Source: Bifidobacterium breve
GTDB taxonomy: Bacteria; Actinomycetota; Thermoleophilia; Miltoncostaeales; Miltoncostaeaceae
Assembly (NCBI GenBank): GCA_945873475.1
Contig: CAMCDF010000002.1
Coordinates: 1-38,543, forward strand
Length of the DNA: 38,543 nt
Direction of reading: 5' to 3'
Below the pieces are notes generated by a model. That model ran no database searches. It had not been told where the DNA came from and worked only from the letters and a program-made list of their open reading frames with translations. The position numbers were made by a program, and so were the translations under genes. Shown piece after piece: positions 16,613-25,177 of the stretch (the stretch's first letter is position 1; every line of letters starts with the position of its first letter).

Positions 16613-16985
16613 CCGTGCCCACCCGGTCGAGGGCCCGGTCGAACGACAGCACCTCGCCCACGCCCGTGGCCTCGGCCTGGGCGGCCAGGTATGCATCGGC
16701 GAAGGCGAGCCTCTCCCGCTCGTAGATCGTCAGGGCGCGCAGCAGCACCGGCGTGTCCACCGTCCGTATGCCCGGGTGCGCCAGTGCCGCGCGCATCAAT
16801 TGCGCAACGCGGCCCCGCGGCACCTCGTACACCGACGCCAGCACGTACACGCACTCGGCGAGGACCAGGTCGCAGAGCAGCAGTGGCTCGCCCGATGCCA
16901 GGGCCGCGGTTGCCCGGGCCGCCATGTCGGGCGGGTCGCCCGTGAGGTGCCGGATGATGACGTTGGTGTCGACGAACGCGGTCAG
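16593..16985 (-). CDS. PIN-domain ribonuclease toxin (VapC-like), apparent CTG start
   Basis: A 130-residue PIN-domain protein, predicted Mg-dependent endoribonuclease toxin. Acidic active-site residues are D6 in FVDTN, E44 in LAECVYVL, D97 in FADAYL and D116 in SFDRAL. The first ATG in frame (16925) would remove D6 and the first beta strand. The only start codon-like triplet between the in-frame upstream stop and FVDTN is CTG at 16985. It overlaps the antitoxin TGA as CTGA, giving classic translational coupling. A start at CTG is inferred. The partner AbrB-type antitoxin is immediately upstream. Confidence 0.86.
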   Translation of the reverse strand: MTAFVDTNVIIRHLTGDPPDMAARATAALASGEPLLLCDLVLAECVYVLASVYEVPRGRVAQLMRAALAHPGIRTVDTPVLLRALTIYERERLAFADAYLAAQAEATGVGEVLSFDRALDRVGTVTRREP

Positions 16986-17224
16986 GCGTCTCCCCGGTCA
17001 CGGTATGCGCGCTTGAGCACGTCGGCCCATGCCATTCCGCGCACCGCCGGGGGCACGGCCACGCATCCCGCCATCGCGATGAAGTCATCCGACCGCGCGA
17101 TGGTCGCGTGTGATCCCTCGACCCGGAACAGCACGGCGTCACCCTGCTCGAGGTTCAGCGCATCGCGCACCGGCTTGGGGATCGTCACCTGCCCCTTCGA
17201 CGTGACTCGTGCATGGATGTCCAC
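16982..17224 (-). CDS. AbrB/SpoVT-domain antitoxin (VapB-like)
   Basis: An 80-residue protein with an N-terminal swapped-hairpin AbrB domain (DIHARVTSKGQVTIPKPVRD) that binds DNA. A C-terminal segment (AWADVLKRAYRDRGDA) would wrap and inhibit the PIN toxin. The GTG at 17224 is chosen because a strong AAGGAGG lies seven bases upstream and the family always starts just before the hairpin. An in-frame start at 17275 is rejected. VapB/AbrB antitoxins repress their own promoter, and an inverted repeat lies directly upstream (17233-17256). Confidence 0.88.
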   Translation of the reverse strand: MDIHARVTSKGQVTIPKPVRDALNLEQGDAVLFRVEGSHATIARSDDFIAMAGCVAVPPAVRGMAWADVLKRAYRDRGDA

Positions 17225-17232
17225 GCTAGCCT

Positions 17233-17256
17233 CCTTACTGTGACAGTGATGTAAGG
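17233..17256. promoter_or_regulatory. Probable autoregulatory operator of the toxin-antitoxin operon
   Basis: Perfect arms CCTTAC and GTAAGG are separated by 12 bases and contain a nested palindrome ACTGTGACAGT (17237-17247). The outer arm overlaps the AAGGAGG ribosome-binding site of the antitoxin and abuts a TATCCT -10-like hexamer (minus strand, 17254-17259). This is the position expected for antitoxin repression. Confidence 0.6.
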
Positions 17257-17323
17257 ATACCGCGCGCCATCGCACGTAGATCCCCGGCGGTGGCCGCGCG
17301 GGAGGCCGTGCCGGACTGGCGTC

Positions 17324-17818
17324 CTAGGGCTGGACCTCGTTCAGGCGGCCCGTGGTGACGTCGTAGATGAAGCCGCGCACGCTGTCCGTGAAGGGGATGA
17401 ACGGGCTGGTGCGCACCCTGCGCATGGACATGCGCAGGTCCTCCTCGGTATCGGCGAAGGTCTCCACCGCCCAGGTCGGGCGGATGCCCGTCTCGTTGTG
17501 CAGCGACCTCAGCAGTTCGTCATCCGTGAAGCGCAGCATTCCGCAGTCGGTGTGGTGGATGAGGATGATCTCCCGCGTTCCCAGGAACCGCTGGGAGATC
17601 ACCAGCGAGCGGATCATGTCGTCGGTCACCGTGCCGCCGGCGTTGCGCATGTAGTGCGCCTCGCCGGGGCGCAGGCCGAGAAGGGCCTGGGGGTTCAGCC
17701 GGGAGTCCATGCACGCGACGACCGCGAGCTTGAGGGTCGGCTCCACGCCCAGGTCGCCCTGGGTGAACGAGGCCGCCCACTCCTTGGAGTAGTGCAGCAG
17801 GTCATCGGTTGCGCTCAT
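17324..17818 (-). CDS. Beta-class carbonic anhydrase (Rv1284-like)
   Basis: A 164-residue beta-carbonic anhydrase interconverting CO2 and bicarbonate. Zinc ligands are C36 in ACMDSR, H89 and C92 in HHTDCG, with the catalytic Asp38/Arg40 dyad. RNAGGTVTDD and ETGIRPTW follow as in mycobacterial Rv1284, whose length (about 163 residues) it matches. The ATG at 17818 is preferred for that reason. An in-frame ATG at 17830 adds four residues (MIQR), and neither has a clear ribosome-binding site. It lies 21-33 bases behind the bicarbonate transporter gene and is presumably cotranscribed with it. Confidence 0.93.
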   Translation of the reverse strand: MSATDDLLHYSKEWAASFTQGDLGVEPTLKLAVVACMDSRLNPQALLGLRPGEAHYMRNAGGTVTDDMIRSLVISQRFLGTREIILIHHTDCGMLRFTDDELLRSLHNETGIRPTWAVETFADTEEDLRMSMRRVRTSPFIPFTDSVRGFIYDVTTGRLNEVQP

Positions 17819-17851
17819 GCGCTGAATCATGCCCGTCGGGCACGACGCCCA

Positions 17852-18820
17852 CTAGCCGCCGATGGCCTGCGCGATCCAGAAGAAGAGCGGGATGCCCACG
17901 ATGATGTTGAACGGGAAGGTGATTCCCAGGGCGGCCGTGAGGTAGAGGGCCGGGTTGGCATCGGGCAGGGCGATGCGTACGGCGGCGGGCGCGGCGATGT
18001 ACGAGGCGCTGGCCGCCATGATTCCCACCACGGCCGCACCACCCACCGACAGGCCGGACAGCGTCGCGAACGTGACCCCCAGCGTGCCGTTCACCAGCGG
18101 AATCACGATGCCTGCGGCCACCAGGCGAACGCCGAACACCCGCAGGCTGCGCGCGCGCCGGGCCACGGTGACGCCCAGGTCGATCAGGAACAGCGTCAGC
18201 GCGCCGTAGAAGAGATCGACGAACAGGGGGTCCACCAGTTCCATGCGCGCGGGGCCGGCGATCCAGCCGATGGCCAGCCCGCCTGCCAGAAGCACGATGC
18301 TGCGCCCGAGCACGGCCTCCTTGAGCGCCGCACCCCAGCCCGAGCCCTCGCCCTTCACCTCGCCGGCGGCGAGCGTGAGCGCCACCACGATTCCGGGGAT
18401 CTCCAGCAGGGCCAGCAGCGCGGGCGCGAAGCCCTCCACGAACACACCCGTGTCGGCAAGCACCGTGAGTGCCGCGGCGAACGTTACGGCGCTCACCGAC
18501 CCGTAGTGCGCGGCCAGGGCGCAGGCATCCACCTTGCCGATGGGAAGCATGCGCTTCGCAAGCACGTAGGCCACGAGCGGCGTCACCACGCCGAGCCCGA
18601 TGGTCACGAGCAGTGGCACCAGGATGTCGCCCACCTGCTCCTTGGCCAGGGCCGTGCCGCCCTTGAAGCCGATGGCCAGCAGCAGGTAGATCGAGAGGCT
18701 GGTGGAGAGCGCCTTGGGGAGGTGCAGGTCGCTGCCCGCAGCCGTGGCGATCACCGCGAGGATGAACGCCAGGATCATGGGCGATGCGAGAGTATTGGCC
18801 AGTAGGTCGGCCGCAGGCAC
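17852..18820 (-). CDS. SbtA-type sodium-dependent bicarbonate transporter
   Basis: A 322-residue integral membrane protein with about ten hydrophobic helices in an inverted repeat, of the SbtA/DUF897 bicarbonate transporter family. The family-typical AAHYGSVSAVTFAAA and the related second-half stretch MAASASYIAAPAAVRIALPDANP are visible. It should import bicarbonate, which the downstream carbonic anhydrase interconverts with CO2 for carboxylases. The GTG at 18820 follows TAGCCT by six bases, suggesting a leaderless mRNA. No SbtB-type PII regulator is encoded next to it. Confidence 0.92.
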   Translation of the reverse strand: MPAADLLANTLASPMILAFILAVIATAAGSDLHLPKALSTSLSIYLLLAIGFKGGTALAKEQVGDILVPLLVTIGLGVVTPLVAYVLAKRMLPIGKVDACALAAHYGSVSAVTFAAALTVLADTGVFVEGFAPALLALLEIPGIVVALTLAAGEVKGEGSGWGAALKEAVLGRSIVLLAGGLAIGWIAGPARMELVDPLFVDLFYGALTLFLIDLGVTVARRARSLRVFGVRLVAAGIVIPLVNGTLGVTFATLSGLSVGGAAVVGIMAASASYIAAPAAVRIALPDANPALYLTAALGITFPFNIIVGIPLFFWIAQAIGG

Positions 18821-18826
18821 GCGCGC

Positions 18827-18832
18827 AGGCTA
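18827..18832 (-). promoter_or_regulatory. Leaderless -10 element (TAGCCT) for the bicarbonate transporter operon
   Basis: TAGCCT on the minus strand is followed by GCGCGC and then the GTG at 18820. A -10 box six bases before the start codon would place transcription start at or next to the codon. Confidence 0.55.
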
Positions 18833-18865
18833 CCCGGGTGGGGGCGCGATGCCCAGAGAACGGTT

Positions 18866-18894
18866 GGCGGCGGGGCGCGCCCGGCCCCGCCGCC
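18866..18894 (-). terminator. GC-rich hairpin after the NYN-domain gene
   Basis: An 11-bp perfect stem (GGCGGCGGGGC and GCCCCGCCGCC) with a seven-base loop lies ten bases past the NYN-gene stop. No U-run follows, as is common in actinobacterial terminators. Confidence 0.6.
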
Positions 18895-18903
18895 GTACCG
18901 GTG

Positions 18904-20451
18904 CTACTCGGCGGGAGACTCCGCTGCCTCGTCGGCGGGTGCCTCCTCGGCCTTCTTGCGGGTGACCCTGCGGCGCTTGGGCTTCTCGTCCTCGGCGGGG
19001 GCCTCCTCGGCCTTCTCCTCGGCGGGAGCCTCTGCCTCGGCCTCGGCCACCTTCTTCTTGGCCGGCGGACGGCGGCGCTTGGGCTTCTCCTCCTCGGCGG
19101 GAGCCTCTGCCTCGGCCTCGGCCTCTGCCGCCTTGGTGGCCGCGCTGCTGCGACGCACGCGGCGACGCGATGCCACGGGCTTCTCCTCGTCGGCGGGCGG
19201 GGCCTCGGCGGCCTCCTGCTCCTCTGCCGTGGGGGTCTCGCCGATCTCGGCCAGTCCGGCCTCGGCGGCCTCCTCGGCCTCGGCGTCCTCGTCGGCGATG
19301 GCCTCGAGGTCGTCAGGCGTGGGCTCGCCCTCGAGGTCGACGTCGGCCGATGCGCGCCTGCGCCTGCGGCGCGTGCTGCGCGCGGGCGGGGCGTCGGGGT
19401 CGTCGTCCTCCACGCCCGCGGCCTTCACCTCGGCCTCGACCTCGGGGGTCAGCAGCACCATGTCCTCGTAGGTGATGGGCTCGTCGAGCGACGGCAGCTG
19501 GCCCAGGTCGGGGTCGGGGGTGGGGGTGACGAACACCTCGAAGATGTCCGCGCCCGTGGCGGCTGCGGCCACCGCGGCGTCGGAACGCGACTCGCGCTCG
19601 GCGCCGCCCTCGCCGCCCGACGACCCACGGCCGCCCCGGCCGCCGCGACGGCGACGGCGACGGCCATCGGCCGGCGAGTCGTCATCGTCAGCGCTCGGCA
19701 CCGGCATGGCCAGCACCGGCGCGTCGGACATGCTCACGCGGTAGGTGCCGCTGCGCGGGTCGGTGTTGAGGCTGATGCCGGCCTTGCCGGCCGAGCCCTC
19801 GAGGAACTTGCTGAATGTCGAGAAGCCCAGGGCGTTCTCGTCGAAGGCGGGGTCCTTGCGGCGCATGGCGTCCTTCACCACGCTGGCCAGCGGGAGGTCC
19901 ACGCCCTCGCGCTGCAGCGCCATGAGCGACTCCGACAGCAGGGCCACGGGGTCCTTGCGCGACCCGCCGCGGCCGCGGCGCGACGATGACGACGAGGCGA
20001 TGCTGTCGTAGAAGATGAACTCATCGCAGTTGGCGATGAGGAGCTCGCTCGAGCTCTCGCGGTTGCCCATGCCCACCACGCGCTTGTTGAGCTCGCGCAG
20101 CTTGCCGACCAGCGGGGTGAAGTCGCTGTCGCCGGACACGATGACGAAGTTGTCCACGTGCTCGCGCGAGTACGCGAGCTCCATGGCGTCGACCGCCAGC
20201 TTGATGTCGGCGCGGTTCTTCGCGCCCTCGCGGGCCGACGGCATCTCGATGAGCTCGAGGCCGGCGTTCTGCAGGTCCATCTTCGCCTCGCGGTAGCGGC
20301 TCCAGTCCGCGTACGCGCGCTTGACGACCACGCGGCCCTTCTCCGCAAGGCGGCTCAGGACCAGGTTGATATCGAAGTCGCCTCGGGACTTGGCGCCGGG
20401 TCGCGCCATGTTCTCGAAGTCGACCAGCACGGCGAGCACGTGCTCTGCCAT
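18904..20451 (-). CDS. NYN (PIN-like) domain protein with LOTUS/OST-HTH domain and repetitive charged tail
   Basis: A 515-residue protein. The NYN ribonuclease-like domain (about 1-135) shows LVDFENM (D11), ADIKLAVDAM (D82, D88) and VSGDSDFTPLV (D108, D110), the acidic residues of the PIN/FLAP fold. A LOTUS/OST-HTH-like winged helix (about 165-240; DPVALLSESLMAL, FSKFLEG) probably binds RNA. The remaining 270 residues are disordered, Ala/Glu-rich with basic patches, including three (E/D)EKP-x-RRR-type repeats near the end. Together this suggests RNA processing or RNA-granule scaffolding, as for LabA/DUF88 and MARF1-type proteins, but the target is unknown. The ATG at 20451 has GGAGG eight bases upstream. 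The in-frame start at 20517 is less likely. Confidence 0.87.
   Translation of the reverse strand: MAEHVLAVLVDFENMARPGAKSRGDFDINLVLSRLAEKGRVVVKRAYADWSRYREAKMDLQNAGLELIEMPSAREGAKNRADIKLAVDAMELAYSREHVDNFVIVSGDSDFTPLVGKLRELNKRVVGMGNRESSSELLIANCDEFIFYDSIASSSSSRRGRGGSRKDPVALLSESLMALQREGVDLPLASVVKDAMRRKDPAFDENALGFSTFSKFLEGSAGKAGISLNTDPRSGTYRVSMSDAPVLAMPVPSADDDDSPADGRRRRRRGGRGGRGSSGGEGGAERESRSDAAVAAAATGADIFEVFVTPTPDPDLGQLPSLDEPITYEDMVLLTPEVEAEVKAAGVEDDDPDAPPARSTRRRRRRASADVDLEGEPTPDDLEAIADEDAEAEEAAEAGLAEIGETPTAEEQEAAEAPPADEEKPVASRRRVRRSSAATKAAEAEAEAEAPAEEEKPKRRRPPAKKKVAEAEAEAPAEEKAEEAPAEDEKPKRRRVTRKKAEEAPADEAAESPAE
18970..19130. repeat. Imperfect direct repeat encoding the PKRRR-containing tail
   Basis: Two units about 103 bases apart share CGGCGCTTGGGCTTCTC followed by TCCTCGGCGGG, and then GAGCCTCTGCCTCGGCC-type triplet-rich sequence. 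They encode the EKPKRRR repeats of the NYN protein tail and could expand or contract by slippage. Confidence 0.65.
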
Positions 20452-20681
20452 GTGGGTGCCTCCAGTGAATTGTTGGTGCCCCTCGAGCGGGGGCTGATCA
20501 TGCGGCGAAGTCGCCACGTCCCCGCCCGTGGGCAGGGATCTCGGGTCACCGTAGCAGCAACCCCCCGTTCCCCCGGGTGCGGGGGCGCGTCATTCCCTAG
20601 ACTCGCCTGCGGTCCGGGAGGAATCCGGCACACCGAGGGGCCAATCGGGCCCTGGAAGTCACGATGGAGGAAAGGCGTCGA
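20452..20681. promoter_or_regulatory. Divergent promoter region between the NYN gene and citrate synthase
   Basis: On the plus strand TAGACT (20598-20603) is a good -10 candidate for citrate synthase, leaving a leader of about 70 bases. On the minus strand TACGGT (plus 20548-20553) is a candidate for the NYN gene, with a leader of about 90 bases. No clear -35 boxes or operators are visible. Confidence 0.5.
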
Positions 20682-21971
<1,290 letters not shown>

Positions 21972-21978
21972 CCGGAGC

Positions 21979-22002
21979 GCGGCGCCCCCTCGGGGGCGCC
22001 GC
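21979..22002 (+). terminator. Hairpin terminator after citrate synthase
   Basis: A perfect 11-bp stem (GCGGCGCCCCC and GGGGGCGCCGC) with a two-base loop begins eight bases past the stop codon. No T-run follows. Confidence 0.65.
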
Positions 22003-22024
22003 CATCCGGCGCCTGCGACACCGC

Positions 22025-22426
22025 ATGGCAGATCAGCCCGACACCGGCACCGTGGACGTCATGCAGTCGTGGGGTGAGGTCGTGGACGCCCTCGAGGGTG
22101 CCATGCCCCCGGAGTGGACCAAGTTCGCGCGTGAGTCCGCCGACACCTCGTGGATGCGGGCCATGCTGCTGCTCGACGCCCACGACCGCCTGGGCAGGCC
22201 CACCCCCACCGAGCACATCTCCCACACGCTCCACCACCTCGCGGCGTCGAACAAGCACGAGGTCGAGGCCAAGGGGTGGGAGGCGCTGCACGACAAGCGG
22301 CGCGAGGAGCGCCGTCAGATGCTGCTGCTCATCGAGGAGCGCGGCCCCGGCGTGCTCGACGGCGAGCCCGCCGAGCTCTTCGCCCGGTCGATCGTGCCGG
22401 TCGTCATCAGCGCGCCCGCAAGCTAG
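22025..22426 (+). CDS. Hypothetical protein (133 aa)
   Basis: A 133-residue soluble, largely helical protein that I do not recognise. Notable stretches are SWGEVVDALEGAMPPEWTKFARES and a His-rich HISHTLHHLAASNKHEVEAKGW. Its codon use is the same GC3-rich pattern as its neighbours. The ATG at 22025 is the first start after the citrate synthase hairpin. Its TAG shares a CTAG with the convergent sixA stop (22423-22426). Function unknown. Confidence 0.68.
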   Translation: MADQPDTGTVDVMQSWGEVVDALEGAMPPEWTKFARESADTSWMRAMLLLDAHDRLGRPTPTEHISHTLHHLAASNKHEVEAKGWEALHDKRREERRQMLLLIEERGPGVLDGEPAELFARSIVPVVISAPAS

Positions 22427-22899
22427 GCGCCGGCGCGCAGCACGCGCGGTGGCAGCACCGCGCTGAGCACCCCGCCGCCGATGCGCGGCACCTCGAGGGT
22501 CACCACTGCGGCACCCGGGCGCTTGAAGCCCACGTCGCCGCACCCGGTGAGGTCGTCGAGGGCGTAGGTGAGCCCCGGCTGGTGCGAGCAGGCCAGCAGC
22601 ACCTCGCAGTCCGGGTGCTCGATCACGATCTCCAGAAGGTCCGACGTGCTCATGCCCGGCGCCAGGCGGTCGTCGTGCTCGAGCGGGCACCCGGCCGCAC
22701 CCGCCACGAGCTCGGCGGTCTGGCGGCACCGCACCAGCGGGCTGGTGACCACCACGTCGGGGCGCACGCCCAGCGCCACCAGCCCGCGGGCGGCCTCCCC
22801 TGCCCGCGCGAGCCCCTCGTCGGTGAGCTGTCGGGCGGAGTCGCCGCCCGGGTTGTCATCCTCGGCCACCCCGTGGCGCATCAGCACGAGCGTCGTCAT
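22423..22899 (-). CDS. sixA: SixA-like phosphohistidine phosphatase
   Basis: A 158-residue branch-2 histidine phosphatase. The phosphorylated His is H9 in LMRHG, with supporting R57 in PLVRCRQTAE and H106 in ACSHQPGL. The short length and the DDNPGGDSARQLTDEG segment are typical of SixA, which removes phosphate from protein phosphohistidines. The ATG at 22899 overlaps the CopC-CopD gene's stop by ATGA, so the two are probably cotranslated. The long in-frame ORF reaching 23868 is a shadow. Confidence 0.87.
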   Translation of the reverse strand: MTTLVLMRHGVAEDDNPGGDSARQLTDEGLARAGEAARGLVALGVRPDVVVTSPLVRCRQTAELVAGAAGCPLEHDDRLAPGMSTSDLLEIVIEHPDCEVLLACSHQPGLTYALDDLTGCGDVGFKRPGAAVVTLEVPRIGGGVLSAVLPPRVLRAGA

Positions 22900-24344
22900 G
22901 AGATCGGCGGTACCTGACCCACCAGAAGGGCCGAGAACGCCACGATCACCAGCGTGATGGTCACTTCCACCCATGCCTGGCGGCGCACCAGCGCCAGGGT
23001 GGCGGTGTTCGGCGTGGCCCCGCCGCGCCTGATGGCGGCCACGATGCGCCGCGACCTCAGGGCCAGTACCGACGCCACGGCGAGCAGACCGATCTTCACG
23101 AGGATCGTCCAGCCGTAGGAGGTCTGCCAGAGGTCCTCGGGCGACGACAGCTGCCCCACGGCCCTGATGACGCCGGACACCACCAGCAGCGCGACGGCGA
23201 TCACGGCAAGCGCCGAGAATCGTGCAAGGGCGAGCCCCGCCACCAGCCTGCCACCCGCGCCGGCCACCTTCGGCAGGCGCAGCAGGTGCACGGCGACGAT
23301 GGCCAGGCAGCCCACCCAGGCAGCGGCCATGGCGGCGTGGAGGGCGTCCACCGGCACCTGCAGTCCCGGCATCGAGGTGGTCGATGCGTGGCCCTGTGCC
23401 GATATGGACCCCAGTGCCACGAGCGCGGGCACCAGCATCACCAGCATGGGCACCCGCCCGCCGTCGGCATCGCGCGGCGCCGGCGCGGCGTCGCTGCGGT
23501 ACTCGACCAGGAACCGCCACACGCCGAGCGCGAACAGCACGAACAGGGCGAGGGTGCGCACCTGCAGCAGGTCGCCGAAGCGGGTATCGGCGAGCACGCG
23601 CACGATGCCTGCCGGGTCGGCCAGCGCCCCCCATACGGATGTGCCGAGCGACCCCGCGGTCTTCACCACCAGCACGGTCGCCTCGCCGACCAGCGCGACC
23701 AGCGCCAGCGCCCCGAACCCGACCCACCAGGCATCGCGGCCCCATGCGAGGGTGCTGTCGCGCTCGCCCGCGGGAATGCGGGGAGGGGGAGACCACGCCG
23801 CACGCCAGATGAGCAACCGGAACACGATGAGGGCCAGCAGCCCTCCTATGCCCACCAGTTCGACCCACCGTGCGGTCACCGCCCAGGCCGATGTCTCGGT
23901 GGGGCCCGATCCACCACCGGGCCCGCCCAGGTACGGCGGGGTGATCGGCACGTCGCCCACGGCGAACACGCTGGCGCCGGGGATGATGTGGCCATCGGCC
24001 GACACCACCCGCCAGCGCACCGTGTAGGTGCCGGACGGCAGCCTCGGCGCCACGGGTACCTCGGCCACCGATGCGTCGGCGGCCAGCACGCGCCCGCCGC
24101 CGCTGGATGCCGGCTGCCCGCCCGATCCCACCACGGTCAGGTCCTCTGGCCGCAGCAGCTGCACGGCCTCCGAGAACCTGATGGTCACCCGGGGCGGGCC
24201 CGACGTCAGCCGCTGGCCGTCTGCCGGCGTGATCTGCTCGACCACCGCATGGGCGCTGGCGCGCGGCGCCATCACCATGACGCCCGCCAGCACGACCGCG
24301 ACGGCGATGAGGATCTGCGTGAATGCCTGGCCGGGGAATCGCAT
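22896..24344 (-). CDS. CopC-CopD fusion, copper uptake/resistance membrane protein
   Basis: A 482-residue protein. After a signal peptide the CopC domain (about 32-128) begins with His32 (AHAVVEQITP) and has DGHIIPG (D117, H119), the usual Cu(II) ligands. A Gly/Pro linker leads to the CopD domain (about 150-482) with eight or so membrane helices. CopC binds periplasmic or extracellular copper and CopD is believed to move it across the membrane. The ATG at 24344 is eight bases from a TAGCCT, implying little or no leader. The gene is divergent from fabI across a 50-base region holding a perfect palindrome. Confidence 0.92.
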   Translation of the reverse strand: MRFPGQAFTQILIAVAVVLAGVMVMAPRASAHAVVEQITPADGQRLTSGPPRVTIRFSEAVQLLRPEDLTVVGSGGQPASSGGGRVLAADASVAEVPVAPRLPSGTYTVRWRVVSADGHIIPGASVFAVGDVPITPPYLGGPGGGSGPTETSAWAVTARWVELVGIGGLLALIVFRLLIWRAAWSPPPRIPAGERDSTLAWGRDAWWVGFGALALVALVGEATVLVVKTAGSLGTSVWGALADPAGIVRVLADTRFGDLLQVRTLALFVLFALGVWRFLVEYRSDAAPAPRDADGGRVPMLVMLVPALVALGSISAQGHASTTSMPGLQVPVDALHAAMAAAWVGCLAIVAVHLLRLPKVAGAGGRLVAGLALARFSALAVIAVALLVVSGVIRAVGQLSSPEDLWQTSYGWTILVKIGLLAVASVLALRSRRIVAAIRRGGATPNTATLALVRRQAWVEVTITLVIVAFSALLVGQVPPIS

Positions 24345-24348
24345 GGCT

Positions 24349-24366
24349 CCGCAGGCTAGCCTGCGG
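24349..24366. promoter_or_regulatory. 18-bp perfect palindrome with back-to-back -10 boxes, copCD/fabI divergent promoter
   Basis: CCGCAGGCTAGCCTGCGG is perfectly self-complementary and contains TAGCCT on both strands (24357-24362 plus, 24353-24358 minus). It may be two symmetric -10 elements or a repressor operator overlapping them. Confidence 0.5.
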
Positions 24367-24394
24367 CGGTCAGCCGGAGAACGTGGGGGATGCA

Positions 24395-25177
24395 GTGAGC
24401 GGGATCGTCGCGGGCAAGCGTGCCCTGGTGGTGGGCGTGGCCAACAAGCGCAGCATCGCGTGGGCGATTGCCCGTCGCCTCGATGAGGAGGGCGCGCGGG
24501 TTGCGCTGACCTTCCAGGGCGACCGGGTCGAGAAGGACGTCCGCAAGCTGGCGGATGAGCTGACCAACGGCCCTGTGCCCGTGCTTCCGCTGGATGTCAC
24601 AGACGACGACCAGCTTGATGCCGCGGTCGCCGGCACCGCGGAGGCCCTCGGGGGAATCGACATCCTCGTGCACGCCGTGGCCTTCGGGAAGGTGGAGGAC
24701 CTCGGCGGACGCTTCATGGAGGTGTCCGACGACGGCTTCCAGCTGGCCCTCGACATCTCGTCGTGGTCGCTCAAGCGCCTGGCCCAGCGCGTGGAGCCGC
24801 ACATGCGCGATGCCGGCGGTGGCTCCATCATCACCATGAGCTACGTGGCCGCCGAGCGTGCGGTGCCCGGCTACAACGTGATGGGCATCGCGAAGTCGGC
24901 CCTCGAGTCGATCGTGCGCTACCTCGCCTGGGACATGGGCCCCGACAACGTGCGGGTCAACGCCGTGTCGGCGGGGCCGGTGCGCACCCTCGCCGCCCGG
25001 GGAATCCCCGGGTTCGGCGACATGGTGGACAACGCCGTGGAGCGGTCGCCGCTCAGGCGTCCCATCGACGCCGATGAGGTGGCCGACGCCGCCCTGTTCC
25101 TGTGCTCCGACCTCGCGCGCGCCGTCACCGGCGAGACCCTGCACGTGGACGCCGGCTACCACGCCATGGCCATCTGA
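24395..25177 (+). CDS. fabI: Enoyl-[acyl-carrier-protein] reductase (NADH)
   Basis: A 260-residue short-chain dehydrogenase of the FabI type, the last reductive step of fatty-acid elongation. The glycine-rich NAD site is GVANKRSIAWA (14-24). The catalytic triad is Y150, Y160 and K167 with the FabI spacing YxxxxxxK. SAGPVRTLAARGIPGF is the substrate-binding loop. The GTG at 24395 is preceded by GGGGGA and gives the family N-terminus SGIVAGKRALVVGV. The in-frame ATG at 24323 would start inside the copCD gene on the other strand. The next gene overlaps its stop by CTGA. Confidence 0.95.
   Translation: MSGIVAGKRALVVGVANKRSIAWAIARRLDEEGARVALTFQGDRVEKDVRKLADELTNGPVPVLPLDVTDDDQLDAAVAGTAEALGGIDILVHAVAFGKVEDLGGRFMEVSDDGFQLALDISSWSLKRLAQRVEPHMRDAGGGSIITMSYVAAERAVPGYNVMGIAKSALESIVRYLAWDMGPDNVRVNAVSAGPVRTLAARGIPGFGDMVDNAVERSPLRRPIDADEVADAALFLCSDLARAVTGETLHVDAGYHAMAI

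Noticed and set aside
18904-19500. Triplet-rich repetitive DNA as a CRISPR or satellite array
   Set aside because: The repeats are imperfect, continuous and codon-phased, explained by the Ala/Glu/Lys/Arg-rich protein tail.
20664-20666. ATG at 20664 as start of citrate synthase
   Set aside because: It forms part of the GGAGGAAAGG ribosome-binding site for the ATG at 20682.
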